DNA from: Aneurinibacillus thermoaerophilus
GTDB taxonomy: Bacteria > Bacillota > Bacilli > Aneurinibacillales > Aneurinibacillaceae
Direction of reading: 5' to 3'
Assembly: GCF_900099925.1 (NCBI RefSeq)
Contig: NZ_FNDE01000005.1
Coordinates: 1 to 64,000 of the forward strand
Length of the DNA stretch: 64,000 bases
Below the pieces are notes generated by a model. The model did not search any database and was not told the DNA's origin. It saw nothing but the letters and a program-made list of their open reading frames with translations. The position numbers and the translations under genes are program-made. This document shows positions 25,481-33,590 of the stretch, in pieces (within the stretch, counting starts at the first letter, position 1; each line of letters begins with the position of its first letter).

Positions 25481-26749
25481 TTAAATTTGTAACAAATTCT
25501 TTTTTAACATTTCGTCGAGCGCGGTCAGTACACCAACTTTAACATGGGAAGCAGTCAGGCCACCCTGGACGAACCCCAGGTACGGCGAGCGGATCGGGCC
25601 ATCCGCGGACAACTCGATGCTGGCACCTTGAATAAACGTGCCGGCCGCCATAATGACCGGATCGGCGTATCCCGGCATCGCACCCGGCTGCGGTACAACG
25701 TGCGAATCGACTGGCGAGGCTTTCTGGATTCCTTGGCAGAATGTCACCAGCCCTTCTGCCGTGCCGAATTCGACAGATTGGATCAAATCGGTACGTGGCG
25801 CGTCCCAGCGCGGGTTCGTTTTGAATCCGAGCTTTTCCAAAAGGCCTGCGGTAAATACCGCTCCCTTCAGCGCTTCACCAACGACATGCGGCGCTAAGAA
25901 AAAGCCCTGGAACATTTCCAGCGTCCCATACTGCGTCGAACCGACCTCGGCGCCGAGCCCCGGTGCGGTCATCCGGTAGGACGCCATCTCCACAAGATCC
26001 GCCCGACCAACGATATATCCCCCACTCTTGGCAAGACCGCCGCCAGGGTTCTTAACAAGCGACCCGGCCATAATGTCAGCACCAACTTCCAACGGCTCCT
26101 TGCTCTCGGTGAACTCTCCGTAACAATTATCCACAAAGACAATGATGTCCGGACGAATTGCTTTTACGAAATCAATCATTTCCTTTATTTTTTCGATCGT
26201 AAAAGAAGGACGGTCAGCATAGCCGCGAGAGCGCTGAATGCCGATCACTTTTGTCCGACTGTTGATGGCACGAGCCACCGCTTCTTTGTCGATCTCTCCC
26301 GCTTCCGTCAGCGGTACGGCGGCATAGCTCACCCCGAACTCTTTGAGCGAACCTTTGCCGTGACCTCTTACGCCGACGATTTCTTCCAGCGTATCATACG
26401 GTGCGCCGGTAATATACAAAAGCTCATCTCCCGGACGAAGAAGGCCGAACAAGGTGATCGCAATGGCATGTGTACCGCTCAAAATATGCGTGCGCACGAG
26501 CGCCGTTTCCCCGCCGAATACTTCGGCATACACTTTTTCCAATGTTTCCCGTCCCATATCGTCGTATCCATATCCGGTCGACGGAGCAAAGTGAAAATCG
26601 CTGACTTGGTGTTTTTGAAACGCCCTCAGCACTTTGAACTGGTTGTAATCTGCTATTTTTTCAATCTCGCGCAGGCGTGGATAAATCTCCGCTTCTACCT
26701 GCTCTACATAAGGGGCCAGTTTATCTCCATGCATCAAGTACGAAAACAC
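25481..26749 (-). CDS. ynbB: YnbB, PLP-dependent methionine gamma-lyase-like protein
   Basis: Pyridoxal-phosphate fold-type I enzyme of the YnbB/'aluminium resistance' family, similar to Cys/Met metabolism enzymes; its substrate is not established. About 422 residues from the GTG at 26749, preceded by AGAGAGGGAAG; the longer reading upstream has no family-like sequence. Motifs: THILSGTHAIAITLFGLLRPGD (cofactor phosphate region, N-side), IFVDNCYGEFTE (Asp for PLP nitrogen) and the lysine region MAGSLVKNPGGGLAKSGGY. The order hflX-ynbB-glnR-glnA is the same as in B. subtilis. Confidence 0.9.
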   Translation of the reverse strand: MFSYLMHGDKLAPYVEQVEAEIYPRLREIEKIADYNQFKVLRAFQKHQVSDFHFAPSTGYGYDDMGRETLEKVYAEVFGGETALVRTHILSGTHAIAITLFGLLRPGDELLYITGAPYDTLEEIVGVRGHGKGSLKEFGVSYAAVPLTEAGEIDKEAVARAINSRTKVIGIQRSRGYADRPSFTIEKIKEMIDFVKAIRPDIIVFVDNCYGEFTESKEPLEVGADIMAGSLVKNPGGGLAKSGGYIVGRADLVEMASYRMTAPGLGAEVGSTQYGTLEMFQGFFLAPHVVGEALKGAVFTAGLLEKLGFKTNPRWDAPRTDLIQSVEFGTAEGLVTFCQGIQKASPVDSHVVPQPGAMPGYADPVIMAAGTFIQGASIELSADGPIRSPYLGFVQGGLTASHVKVGVLTALDEMLKKNLLQI

Positions 26750-26777
26750 GCTATCTTCCCTCTCTACCTCTACTTTT

Positions 26778-28037
26778 TTATATGATAAACTGCAAAAGTT
26801 CCGGGGAAAGTTGTGTAACATTTCGACCTTCCACTTGCAGTTCATAGTACATGCCGTCCTCGCTAATATTTTCGTGGACGATATGCAAGTTACGGCGCAC
26901 AAGCGCGTATAAATCGCCACGTATGGTCGGCAGGCGCAGCGTATACCGGGCATACCGACTCTTTATGTGTGCTTCGATGACCATAAGTAGACGCTTTATA
27001 TCCTCCGGACGGTGTGCGGATATGTACAAGACTTCGCCTGTTACCGGCGCAATCGGTGCTTCGGCAACCACATCCATCTTATTGAATACTGTCAAGCGCG
27101 GGATCATGCCCGCCCCAAGTTCGGTAAGCACGCTGTCTACCACTTCCATGTGGATTTGGTGGTCTGGATGGGATGCATCGACGATCTGAACGATAACATC
27201 CGCTTCTGCCGCTTCTTCCAGCGTGGAACGGAACGCGGCTACCAACTGGTGCGGCAAGTCCTGAATAAATCCCACCGTGTCGGTCATGATAATTTCTTCG
27301 CCTCCAGGCAACCGTACGCGGCGCGATGTCGGATCAAGCGTAGCGAATAGCTTGTCCTCTTCCAGAACGCCCGCCCCGGTGAGACGGTTCAAAATGGTCG
27401 ATTTTCCTGCGTTCGTGTAACCGACAAGTGCTGCCTGAAACACTTCGTTCTTTTTACGACGTTCACGGTACAACAGACGGTGCCTTTTTACTTCTGCCAA
27501 CTGGTGTTCGATTTCGCTGATACGGCGGCGGATGTGGCGCCGATCCGTCTCCAGCTTGGTTTCCCCCGGCCCCCGGGTTCCGATGCCGGCTCCAAGTCGC
27601 GACAGCCCCGCCCCTTTCCCTGTCAAACGCGGTAATCTATACTGTAATTGGGCCAGCTCAACCTGCAATTTTCCTTCGCGCGAATGGGCACGTTGGGCAA
27701 AAATGTCGAGGATGAGCTGGGTGCGGTCAATCACTTTGCATTCAATGGCCTGCTCAAGGTTGCGGATTTGCATCGGAGTCAGCTCATCATTGAAAATGAC
27801 GAGATCGGCTTTCAGCTCAAGCGCAAGCTGATTGATTTCTTCGACTTTGCCCTTGCCTACATACAAGCGTGCATCTATTTGATTCCGCTCTTGTGTCAGC
27901 GAAGCGATAACCTCCGCCTGCGCCGTCCGGGTTAGCTCCGCCAATTCCTCCATAGACAGCTCGAATTGGCGCTGGTCACCGTGTTTCTTATAGCAGCCGA
28001 CGAGGATCGCCTGCTCGGTTTTTTGTTCATCGACAAT
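26778..28037 (-). CDS. hflX: GTPase HflX (ribosome-associated), non-standard start
   Basis: HflX binds 50S subunits and splits stalled ribosomes. The G domain has G1 [10 protein letters not shown]3 DTVGF and G4 NKMD; the N-terminal HflX domain has [13 protein letters not shown] and [18 protein letters not shown]. The first in-frame ATG (27953, 391 residues) would cut off conserved sequence. Reading upstream in frame continues [20 protein letters not shown], the usual start of the family, back to ATT at 28037 or ATA at 28043; AAGGAGG lies 8 bases before the ATA. No ATG, GTG or TTG occurs between these and the stop codon upstream. An A6 tract near 28020 also allows a one-base indel as the explanation. 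The length to ATT is 419, normal for HflX. Confidence 0.85.
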   Translation of the reverse strand: MVDEQKTEQAILVGCYKKHGDQRQFELSMEELAELTRTAQAEVIASLTQERNQIDARLYVGKGKVEEINQLALELKADLVIFNDELTPMQIRNLEQAIECKVIDRTQLILDIFAQRAHSREGKLQVELAQLQYRLPRLTGKGAGLSRLGAGIGTRGPGETKLETDRRHIRRRISEIEHQLAEVKRHRLLYRERRKKNEVFQAALVGYTNAGKSTILNRLTGAGVLEEDKLFATLDPTSRRVRLPGGEEIIMTDTVGFIQDLPHQLVAAFRSTLEEAAEADVIVQIVDASHPDHQIHMEVVDSVLTELGAGMIPRLTVFNKMDVVAEAPIAPVTGEVLYISAHRPEDIKRLLMVIEAHIKSRYARYTLRLPTIRGDLYALVRRNLHIVHENISEDGMYYELQVEGRNVTQLSPELLQFII

Positions 28038-28184
28038 GTGTATAAAAAACGCCTCCTTTCACACACGTAATATGCAAGCTTCTATGTTAGCCACAGAACG
28101 TGCTTGCGTTGTAGAAGTTTCTTTATTATCTTACCAAATCTCTATCACATAAACACGAAGATTCCAGCAGAAAGGAGGAAGAAG

Positions 28185-28490
28185 ATGGCTTTCGGCGTGA
28201 AACGTGCAGAGCTTGAAGCATGGAAAGAACAAGTTCGCAGAGGAGAAGTGGCGTTCATTACCCATTTCTGGCTCCATCCGCGCTGCCCTGATATTACGAC
28301 GGTCACAAAAGCAGGATGCGCCGATCTCGCTGCTTTACTCGCATGGGGTGAAAAATATGGCCTGGGCAGCCAACATCTTCATCACCGCGAAGAATTCCCT
28401 CATTTTGACTTGATTGGCGACAAGCAAAAAGAAGTGTTGGTAGGCGAAGCGCTCTGGGACCAGATCAAACGTTTTCGTATTAAAATATAG
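28185..28490 (+). CDS. Conserved hypothetical protein, YneQ-like
   Basis: A 101-residue soluble protein starting MAFGVKRAELEAWK, with AGAAAGGAGG upstream (the longer reading to 28104 has none). It contains EVAFITHFWLHPRCP, TTVTKAGCADLAALLAWGEK and FPHFDLIGDKQ, with several Cys/His residues. From memory it resembles the short B. subtilis protein YneQ, of unknown function. Divergent from hflX, alone between two promoter regions. Confidence 0.8.
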   Translation: MAFGVKRAELEAWKEQVRRGEVAFITHFWLHPRCPDITTVTKAGCADLAALLAWGEKYGLGSQHLHHREEFPHFDLIGDKQKEVLVGEALWDQIKRFRIKI

Positions 28491-28579
28491 GGAAAGGTAA
28501 ACATTCCTTCCCTCTAAACGCAACCTATTTTATAAAAGAATCGTCTATACAGTAAAACATGGACATAGGAGAGATAAAT

Positions 28580-29341
28580 ATGAAGAATATACCTACTGTT
28601 AGAACATTATCTTGTGCTCTACTTCTCGGGATGTCTATTATTTCCGGATGGGTGCCTGCCGCCTATGCCCAAACATCCGTGCAAAGTTCAGAAGTTGTTG
28701 CCCCCGCCGCGCTGCGCACAATCACCGTGACCGGTCATGGAGAAGTTACGGTACAACCAGATATCGCCTACATTCAGCTCGGGTTATATACAACAGGAAA
28801 AACAGCCCGGGAAGCACAGGAAAAGAATGCCCAGCAATTCAAAACGATTCATAACGCGCTCATCCGCCTGCAAATCGCCGAAAAAGACATACAAACCGTG
28901 CGTTTTTCCACCATGCCGGAGTATACGTGGGAAAACAACAAGCAGCAATTTAAAGGGTATCAAGTCGAACAAATCGTCCAGATCAAATACCGTAATCTGG
29001 AGAAGATCGGACAGGTGATGGATACCGCTGTCGCTGTCGGAGCCAACCGGATTGAAAATGTCTGGTTTAGTTCGGAAAAAATCGAGGAGCACAAACTCGC
29101 AGCCATGGATAAAGCGATGGATAATGCCCGTCTAAAGGCGGAACGCATAGCGAAACATGCCGGCGTGAAAATTAAAGACATCGTGCAGATCACTGACAAC
29201 ATTACCCCTCAGCCTATTCCTATGTACCGCCAGTCAGTGGTTGCCGACTATAGCGCACAAGAAAAGAGCAACGCGAGCAGCCAGGTGTATCCGGGCGAAT
29301 TGAAGATCGAAAGCACTGTAACAGCAACCTATTCATACTGA
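28580..29341 (+). CDS. Secreted SIMPL-domain (DUF541) protein
   Basis: Exported protein of 253 residues. The ATG at 28580 follows AGGAGAG at 7 bases. A signal peptide ends near VPAAYAQ. The SIMPL domain runs from ITVTGHGEVTVQPDIAYIQLG, through KDIQTVRFSTMPEYTW, to GELKIESTVTATY at the very end. Members form oligomers outside the membrane; roles are mostly unknown, with links to stress resistance and signalling. Single gene with its own terminator at 29378. Confidence 0.9.
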   Translation: MKNIPTVRTLSCALLLGMSIISGWVPAAYAQTSVQSSEVVAPAALRTITVTGHGEVTVQPDIAYIQLGLYTTGKTAREAQEKNAQQFKTIHNALIRLQIAEKDIQTVRFSTMPEYTWENNKQQFKGYQVEQIVQIKYRNLEKIGQVMDTAVAVGANRIENVWFSSEKIEEHKLAAMDKAMDNARLKAERIAKHAGVKIKDIVQITDNITPQPIPMYRQSVVADYSAQEKSNASSQVYPGELKIESTVTATYSY

Positions 29342-29377
29342 CTTCACGTTCTTCACAAAAGGAGCTAGAAAGACGAA

Positions 29378-29413
29378 GAAAATGCCCCGCAGGTTTACTT
29401 GTGGGGCATTTTC
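29378..29413. terminator. Bidirectional terminator after the SIMPL gene
   Basis: GAAAATGCCCC pairs with GGGGCATTTTC around a 14-base loop. It sits between the SIMPL gene (plus) and a small converging gene (minus). Confidence 0.85.
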
Positions 29414-29415
29414 TC

Positions 29416-29574
29416 CTATTCCTCTTCTCTTTCGGCTTCCGTCATAGAAATGAACCGCGGCGGCTCCTGCCCAGTAATCGGAATTTGTCCGTCCCGGCCA
29501 AACTGATCCAAACGCGACGGGTGGCTGCGCGGATGTACCCGCTCCATCGCCTGGCGTTTATTTTCGTCAGTCAT
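29416..29574 (-). CDS. Small hydrophilic protein, 52 residues
   Basis: A short gene with ATG at 29574, a strong GGGGGAG site 7-8 bases upstream and a stop right at the shared terminator. The product starts MTDENKRQAMERVHPRSHPS and continues with RLDQFGRDGQIPITG, EPPRFISMTEAEREEE. It is charged, proline-rich and has no membrane segment or cysteine. I do not recognise it. The ribosome binding site and exact fit to the terminator make it a likely real gene. Confidence 0.7.
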   Translation of the reverse strand: MTDENKRQAMERVHPRSHPSRLDQFGRDGQIPITGQEPPRFISMTEAEREEE

Positions 29575-29649
29575 GAAAGCTCCCCCTTTTTATAAACGCT
29601 ATTTTTAGTATGGCCGAATCGCAAAAAATTATCGAAGACAAAAGCCAAG

Positions 29650-30561
29650 TTACAAAATTAAACCGTCAATCACTTTCACAAGATTTACAATTTCCGGCTT
29701 ACTTACCTGTGCATCTGCACCCACTTTCTCTCCTTTATGGCGCAAATCATCCGTAATCAGCGACGAAAAAATGACAACCGGTAGCTTCTGCAACTCCGGA
29801 TGTTCTTTAATGCGTTTTGTCAGATGATGCCCGTCCATTCCCGGCATTTCGATATCTGTAATTACCAGTTGAATATGCTCGGTTACATCCTGCCCTGTGC
29901 CGACAAGGTGTTCAAGATAGCGCCATGCCTCGTTTCCGTCCTCGCATGCTTCAACGTGCGTATATCCTGCCTTATGAAGCGTCTCTTCGATCAGCTTGCG
30001 CAGAATGGCAGAATCTTCCGCCAGCAAAATGCGCTTGGCCGAAATGGGCCGCTCGCCAAGCTCCCGCATCTGTCCGCTTTGGAATCCCGCTTCCGGGCTA
30101 ATGTCCACCACGATCTTTTCAAAATCAAGCAACAAAATAAAGCGATCTTCCATTTTCACCACACCGGTTGTACTGCTTTCAAGGCCGCGTGTGAGCTCGG
30201 ATGGTTTCTCGATTTGTTCCCAAGAAATCCGATGAATGCGCGAAACTGAATGCACATGAAAGGCCACCTTCATCTGATTGAGTTCCGCAATGATAAATTT
30301 GTCCTGTTCCGGATGCTCAGATGGCGGAAAGCAGAGCGCTTTTGCCAAATCAATGACTGGAAGCACTTCTCCACGCAACTGAATAATGCCCATTACATGA
30401 GGATGGGATTTCGGCGTGCGCGTCACCGGCAGTGGATTAATGACTTCACGTACTTTAATGACGTTAATGCCAAACACTTCCCCAGCAATGCCAAACTCGA
30501 TAATCTCCAGTTCATTTGTACCACTTTCCAGAAGAATTCCTTTGTTATTTTCTATGTCCAT
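29650..30561 (-). CDS. cheV: CheV, chemotaxis coupling protein with receiver
   Basis: Fusion of a CheW-like coupling domain (about 1-150; FGINVIKVREVINP, MGIIQLRGEVLPVIDL) with a response-regulator receiver (about 175-303; LLAEDSAILRKLIEETL, phospho-acceptor in LVITDIEMPGMDGHH, lysine in VSKPEIV). CheV links chemoreceptors to CheA and aids adaptation. 303 residues, normal for the family. GGAGACAGG precedes the ATG. It stands alone, away from other chemotaxis genes. Confidence 0.95.
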   Translation of the reverse strand: MDIENNKGILLESGTNELEIIEFGIAGEVFGINVIKVREVINPLPVTRTPKSHPHVMGIIQLRGEVLPVIDLAKALCFPPSEHPEQDKFIIAELNQMKVAFHVHSVSRIHRISWEQIEKPSELTRGLESSTTGVVKMEDRFILLLDFEKIVVDISPEAGFQSGQMRELGERPISAKRILLAEDSAILRKLIEETLHKAGYTHVEACEDGNEAWRYLEHLVGTGQDVTEHIQLVITDIEMPGMDGHHLTKRIKEHPELQKLPVVIFSSLITDDLRHKGEKVGADAQVSKPEIVNLVKVIDGLIL

Positions 30562-31021
30562 GTTCCTGTCTCCTTTCGACTTGCTCCATAAGCAAACTAT
30601 GATTTATAAGACATTATTTCTAGTAATAGAGTACCTTATAAATTTAGGTTTTTTCTACATAAATATTGATATATTTTTAGAAATTTGTTTGTTTTTTCTT
30701 GTTGTACGCAGTATTTTAATACTATTCCTGGCCTTTCCATACTGCGACATTTACGACATTGACATTGTGGACAAAAATAACGATAGTCCGGTACCCTGTC
30801 ATGGGGCCCGGACTGTCTGCCATTTAAGATTGCCTTCTAACCGCATTCAGCACGTATAGTATTCCGTCTTATTTTAATCTTAAGGATTGTAATCGCTCCG
30901 TTTTCTCTCTCGTCAGAATCCCTTTTTGTCATTTTTTAATATCCAGAAGACTGGGCAATAAATTTCCTTCGCCCAATCATCATAACAGCGCTGTTCAAAT
31001 TCACTCAAATGCATACAATCT
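30562..31021. other. AT-rich gap between cheV and the orphan GerC gene
   Basis: No gene supported. It holds three GACATT repeats (30746, 30755, 30761) and a strong hairpin at 30785-30814. The first 190 bases are AT-rich and should contain the cheV promoter, but I cannot assign a clear sigma-A or sigma-D site. Confidence 0.5.
30785..30814 (-). terminator. Hairpin downstream of the orphan GerC gene
   Basis: AGTCCGG pairs with CCGGACT, with an inner CCC/GGG extension. On the minus strand it is followed by ATCGTTATTTTTG, an imperfect T-run. It lies about 200 bases past the GerC stop, so it may be a late terminator or a structured leader of cheV. Confidence 0.45.
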
Positions 31022-32164
31022 TTATTGAATCACACCATGAGCTTTGATTTGTATCATTGGTGCTACTCTAACAGTCGCCCTTGAAAATTCATCCATCCAG
31101 TGAGTATCAATCTTTTTCCATTGCTGATATTGGTAAGCACGTGCATACCATCCAAATCCAAACGGATCGAGATGGTGCTTCTGCACTTTTTTAACCAACC
31201 TATTTAATTCTTTTTCGAGTTGATCCGTGATGAGAAGAGTTAATTGTTCTTTCTCCTTCTCATTTTCCATATCGATATGAAACGTACGTTCCACTAATGT
31301 AACATCAAGTTTCATCTTTACATCAAATGAAAAATGGTTTTTTCTATAATTTGTCGAAATACGACGGTTAATTTTATTTACATTTATTGTTACAAAGTTA
31401 GTCCCTTTTACGTTTTCACGAAAATTCAGGGTTTTAAATGATCCTGGAGGCATACGGATTGTAAGGGATACCGGCAACTTTGCTTCGTCCTGCAAAATAA
31501 GAAGTAACGCACTTTCTCGACGAGTTAGCGACAGTTTATACATTCCTCTATCATTTAAAAGCGCAGACCCAGTGACAACAATTCCCGTCTTATCTGCTTT
31601 TATTTCTGAAATCGCAGGCGTAATCCCTTTATCAAAAAACATTTTATGGAATTTTTGCAGCGTGGTAAAAACCGTTTCATTGGACTGATTTGCCACATCA
31701 ATTACATTATTTATATACACAGGAAAGCGAGGCTTATCGCTAAACTTACTGTTCAAAACAGAAGAAACTGGCCCCTTCACAGCAACCATACGCATATTTC
31801 CCGTGTTTTTCGGATCTCGATAAGCCACGTCCAGATAAGGTACGCTGCCCTCTTTTTTCAATATTTTGTCACCCAATAGAAATACTTGCACTTTTCCGGT
31901 AGCAATCTGACCGTTCGCTGTACTGTTAAACCTCTCCCTTGCCTGCCTGACTGTGTTCACTTTGGATCCATACACTTCGTATTTCTTTTTTGTATCTTTA
32001 CTAAAAACCGGACTTATTTGATAAACCATTAGCTCATTATCTTTATCTAAATCAATCCCATACGCTAAAGATAGCGTTAAGTCCTCCACATCAAGCCGAT
32101 CGCCACAGCCCGACATAAAAAATAGCCATAAACATACCACAATAAATTTTGCCCGCTTTCTCAT
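31022..32164 (-). CDS. Ger(x)C-family spore germination lipoprotein (orphan)
   Basis: C-subunit type germinant receptor lipoprotein, 380 residues. Start ATG at 32164 (AGGAAGAGAAG upstream). The lipobox is FFMSGC, followed by GDRLDVEDLTLSLAYGIDLD, the usual GerC beginning. The C-terminal GerAC domain includes DVKMKLDVTLVERTF and HHLDPFGFGWYARAYQYQQW. No A or B subunit genes are adjacent; a full operon lies 6-9 kb away. It may pair with other receptors or be a leftover of a lost operon. Expression in the forespore (sigma-G) is expected for the family. Confidence 0.88.
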   Translation of the reverse strand: MRKRAKFIVVCLWLFFMSGCGDRLDVEDLTLSLAYGIDLDKDNELMVYQISPVFSKDTKKKYEVYGSKVNTVRQARERFNSTANGQIATGKVQVFLLGDKILKKEGSVPYLDVAYRDPKNTGNMRMVAVKGPVSSVLNSKFSDKPRFPVYINNVIDVANQSNETVFTTLQKFHKMFFDKGITPAISEIKADKTGIVVTGSALLNDRGMYKLSLTRRESALLLILQDEAKLPVSLTIRMPPGSFKTLNFRENVKGTNFVTINVNKINRRISTNYRKNHFSFDVKMKLDVTLVERTFHIDMENEKEKEQLTLLITDQLEKELNRLVKKVQKHHLDPFGFGWYARAYQYQQWKKIDTHWMDEFSRATVRVAPMIQIKAHGVIQ

Positions 32165-32515
32165 CGATCTTCTCTTCCTTCCAATAACGTATAACCCATT
32201 ACATCTAAAAACACACAACGAGAAAAGCAGAGAAGTTCTGAAGCATACAATAACTACAAAAAGCAGAAATGAAAAACACGATAGTTGCCAGTCTTTTTAC
32301 TATACAGGCAAGAAAGGTTATACGTCACAAAAAGTGTAAGGGATACCCGATGTTAAGAAATAAAAATATAAATTGACTTCTTTGGCGTAGTATATTCTTA
32401 GGAGTAGTATGGACAAGAGCTCCGTCAATTACCCAAAGATTACAGAAGAAAAATCCTCTTCGTTGCTATTTTAAGTTAGCACTTGGTAACAGCTTCGCTG
32501 ATACGACTCCGAATA
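32165..32515. other. Gap between orphan GerC and NUDIX genes
   Basis: I see no supported gene. A 21-codon plus-strand ORF at 32409-32474 has AGGAG at about 5 bases, but nothing else supports it. GerC promoter elements are not clear to me. Confidence 0.5.
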
Positions 32516-32956
32516 CTAGCGAAGAAACGGAAGATCATGGTTAGCCAGCGCATCTCCCAGCCATTTTGGATGCATTGGCAAAAGCTCTGAAGGCAGACGA
32601 TCGTGCGGAAAATAAGCCAGTTCAAGCGTCTCGGCGCAGCGGGGAGATAATTTTCCCCCTATAACCTGCGCTTGAAAACATGTAGTAACAAACTGTACGA
32701 CGCGACCATCCGGATAATAAAACGTTTGCGAAACAGGATCAGAATAAATCCCAATTAACCGTGTTATCGCAACTCGTAAGCCTGTCTCCTCCCATGCTTC
32801 ACGGACAGCAGCCTGCAACACCGTCTCACCAGGTTCTACATGTCCTGATGGAATTCCCCACAACCCGACATCCGCCCTTTTTTGAAGTAACACCCGATTT
32901 TGTTCGTCGAAAATAATAATGGCCACCCCGGGACGAATTTGTGTCGCTTTTTTCAT
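32516..32956 (-). CDS. NUDIX hydrolase
   Basis: Nucleoside-diphosphate-linked hydrolase of 146 residues from the ATG at 32956 (AAGGAGG about 10 bases upstream). The NUDIX box GHVEPGE...REAWEETGL is complete, with the metal-binding glutamates. N-terminal IRPGVAIIIFDEQNRVLLQK and the later GIYSDPVSQTFYYPDGR resemble the YtkD/MutT-like ADP-ribose and nucleotide hydrolases. A structured leader with a terminator precedes it. That leader looks like ykkC subtype 2c, known to control NUDIX genes, so the substrate may be a nucleoside diphosphate derivative. The exact substrate cannot be read here. Confidence 0.92.
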   Translation of the reverse strand: MKKATQIRPGVAIIIFDEQNRVLLQKRADVGLWGIPSGHVEPGETVLQAAVREAWEETGLRVAITRLIGIYSDPVSQTFYYPDGRVVQFVTTCFQAQVIGGKLSPRCAETLELAYFPHDRLPSELLPMHPKWLGDALANHDLPFLR

Positions 32957-32981
32957 TACGTATTCAACCTCCTTAAAAAAT

Positions 32982-33042
32982 AAAAAAGCCCAAAGAAGGA
33001 AAGCAGCGCAAATACGCTGAACTTTCCCCCTCGGGCTTTTTG
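32982..33042 (-). terminator. Leader terminator of the NUDIX riboswitch
   Basis: On the minus strand AAAAAGCCC pairs with GGGCTTTTTT, GGAAAG with CTTTCC and CAGCG with CGCTG, ending in a T-run. Its 5' half overlaps the 3' strand of the aptamer stem P1, so the two folds exclude each other. That predicts expression when ligand is bound. Confidence 0.85.
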
Positions 33043-33144
33043 TGCCAATAGGTGCCTCTTGCACAAAGCAAGATCTGTAGCGCTCGGTCGCAGTCCTTCA
33101 TATCGAATATAAAGCGGAACCCTAGCTACTTATTCCCAGTTCAG
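33018..33144 (-). promoter_or_regulatory. Candidate ykkC subtype 2c riboswitch
   Basis: Read on the minus strand, the leader has the ykkC core TAGCTAGGGTTCCG (33115-33128), then GCGACCGAGCGC (33080-33091) and AAAAAGCCCGAGGGGG near the 3' side. An outer stem CTGAACT (33138-33144) with AGTTCAG (33018-33024) closes it. The downstream gene is a NUDIX hydrolase. Subtype 2c RNAs are described as sensing ADP, dADP, CDP and dCDP and as controlling NUDIX genes. The guanidine-I, ppGpp and PRPP subtypes share the core but control other genes, so the subtype call leans on context. Confidence 0.78.
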
Positions 33145-33175
33145 TCAAAGGAAACCCATCGCTTTTTTATTTTTT

Positions 33176-33205
33176 ACTATACCTGCACAAGATCAACCAT
33201 TTCAA
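33176..33205 (-). promoter_or_regulatory. Probable sigma-A promoter of the NUDIX leader
   Basis: Minus strand: TTGAAA (33200-33205), 18-base spacer, TATAGT (33176-33181). The predicted transcript begins shortly before the aptamer. Confidence 0.6.
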
Positions 33206-33590
33206 TAAAAACTTACGCTTTATAATCATCATTCAAAATTCAATGCAAAAAAAATAGCAAAATATACGCCATTTTTTTTGCATTTGCTATTTTTCTTGCA
33301 GGAAAAATTCCCCTTCCATCCTGCTTCTTGCACCGGACACAACGAATAAAGCTTGTTCTTCTCTATTGTTTTGTCAATAAAAGAGCTTAAGCCTGAAATT
33401 TTTTCTACGAGCTTCCCATTTTTGTGCCCAAATTGGCGAAATAATTGCAATAAAATTTAGTAAATTGAAAAACAAATTATATACTTTATTCTTTTTATTT
33501 TGTGCGAAGGTGAATGCTAAAAATTCGCATATCGGTTCATCTCCAAAACTTTTCTTCTCTATACTACAAATCAAAAAATGAGGTGGTTAC
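33206..33590. other. AT-rich upstream region of lysP
   Basis: No gene supported; short minus-strand ORFs here have no ribosome binding sites. It holds two overlapping inverted repeats: ATGCAAAAAAAAT (33243-33255) with ATTTTTTTTGCAT (33271-33283), and AAAATAGCAAA with TTTGCTATTTT (33283-33293). I looked for a lysine riboswitch and did not see one. The last 20 bases carry the AGGTGG ribosome binding site of lysP. Confidence 0.5.

Noticed and set aside
30781-30900. c-di-GMP riboswitch upstream of cheV
   Set aside because: The hairpin is there but the conserved aptamer segments are not.
32409-32474. 21-codon plus-strand ORF with AGGAG upstream, between GerC and NUDIX genes
   Set aside because: Too short, no promoter at normal spacing and no family; kept only as a remark.
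33229-33574. Minus-strand ORFs of 66-73 codons
   Set aside because: Low-complexity, AT-rich translation with no ribosome binding site; they lie upstream of the NUDIX promoter.
33230-33590. Lysine riboswitch upstream of lysP
   Set aside because: None of the conserved lysine-aptamer blocks could be found; the region is AT-rich without the required helices.
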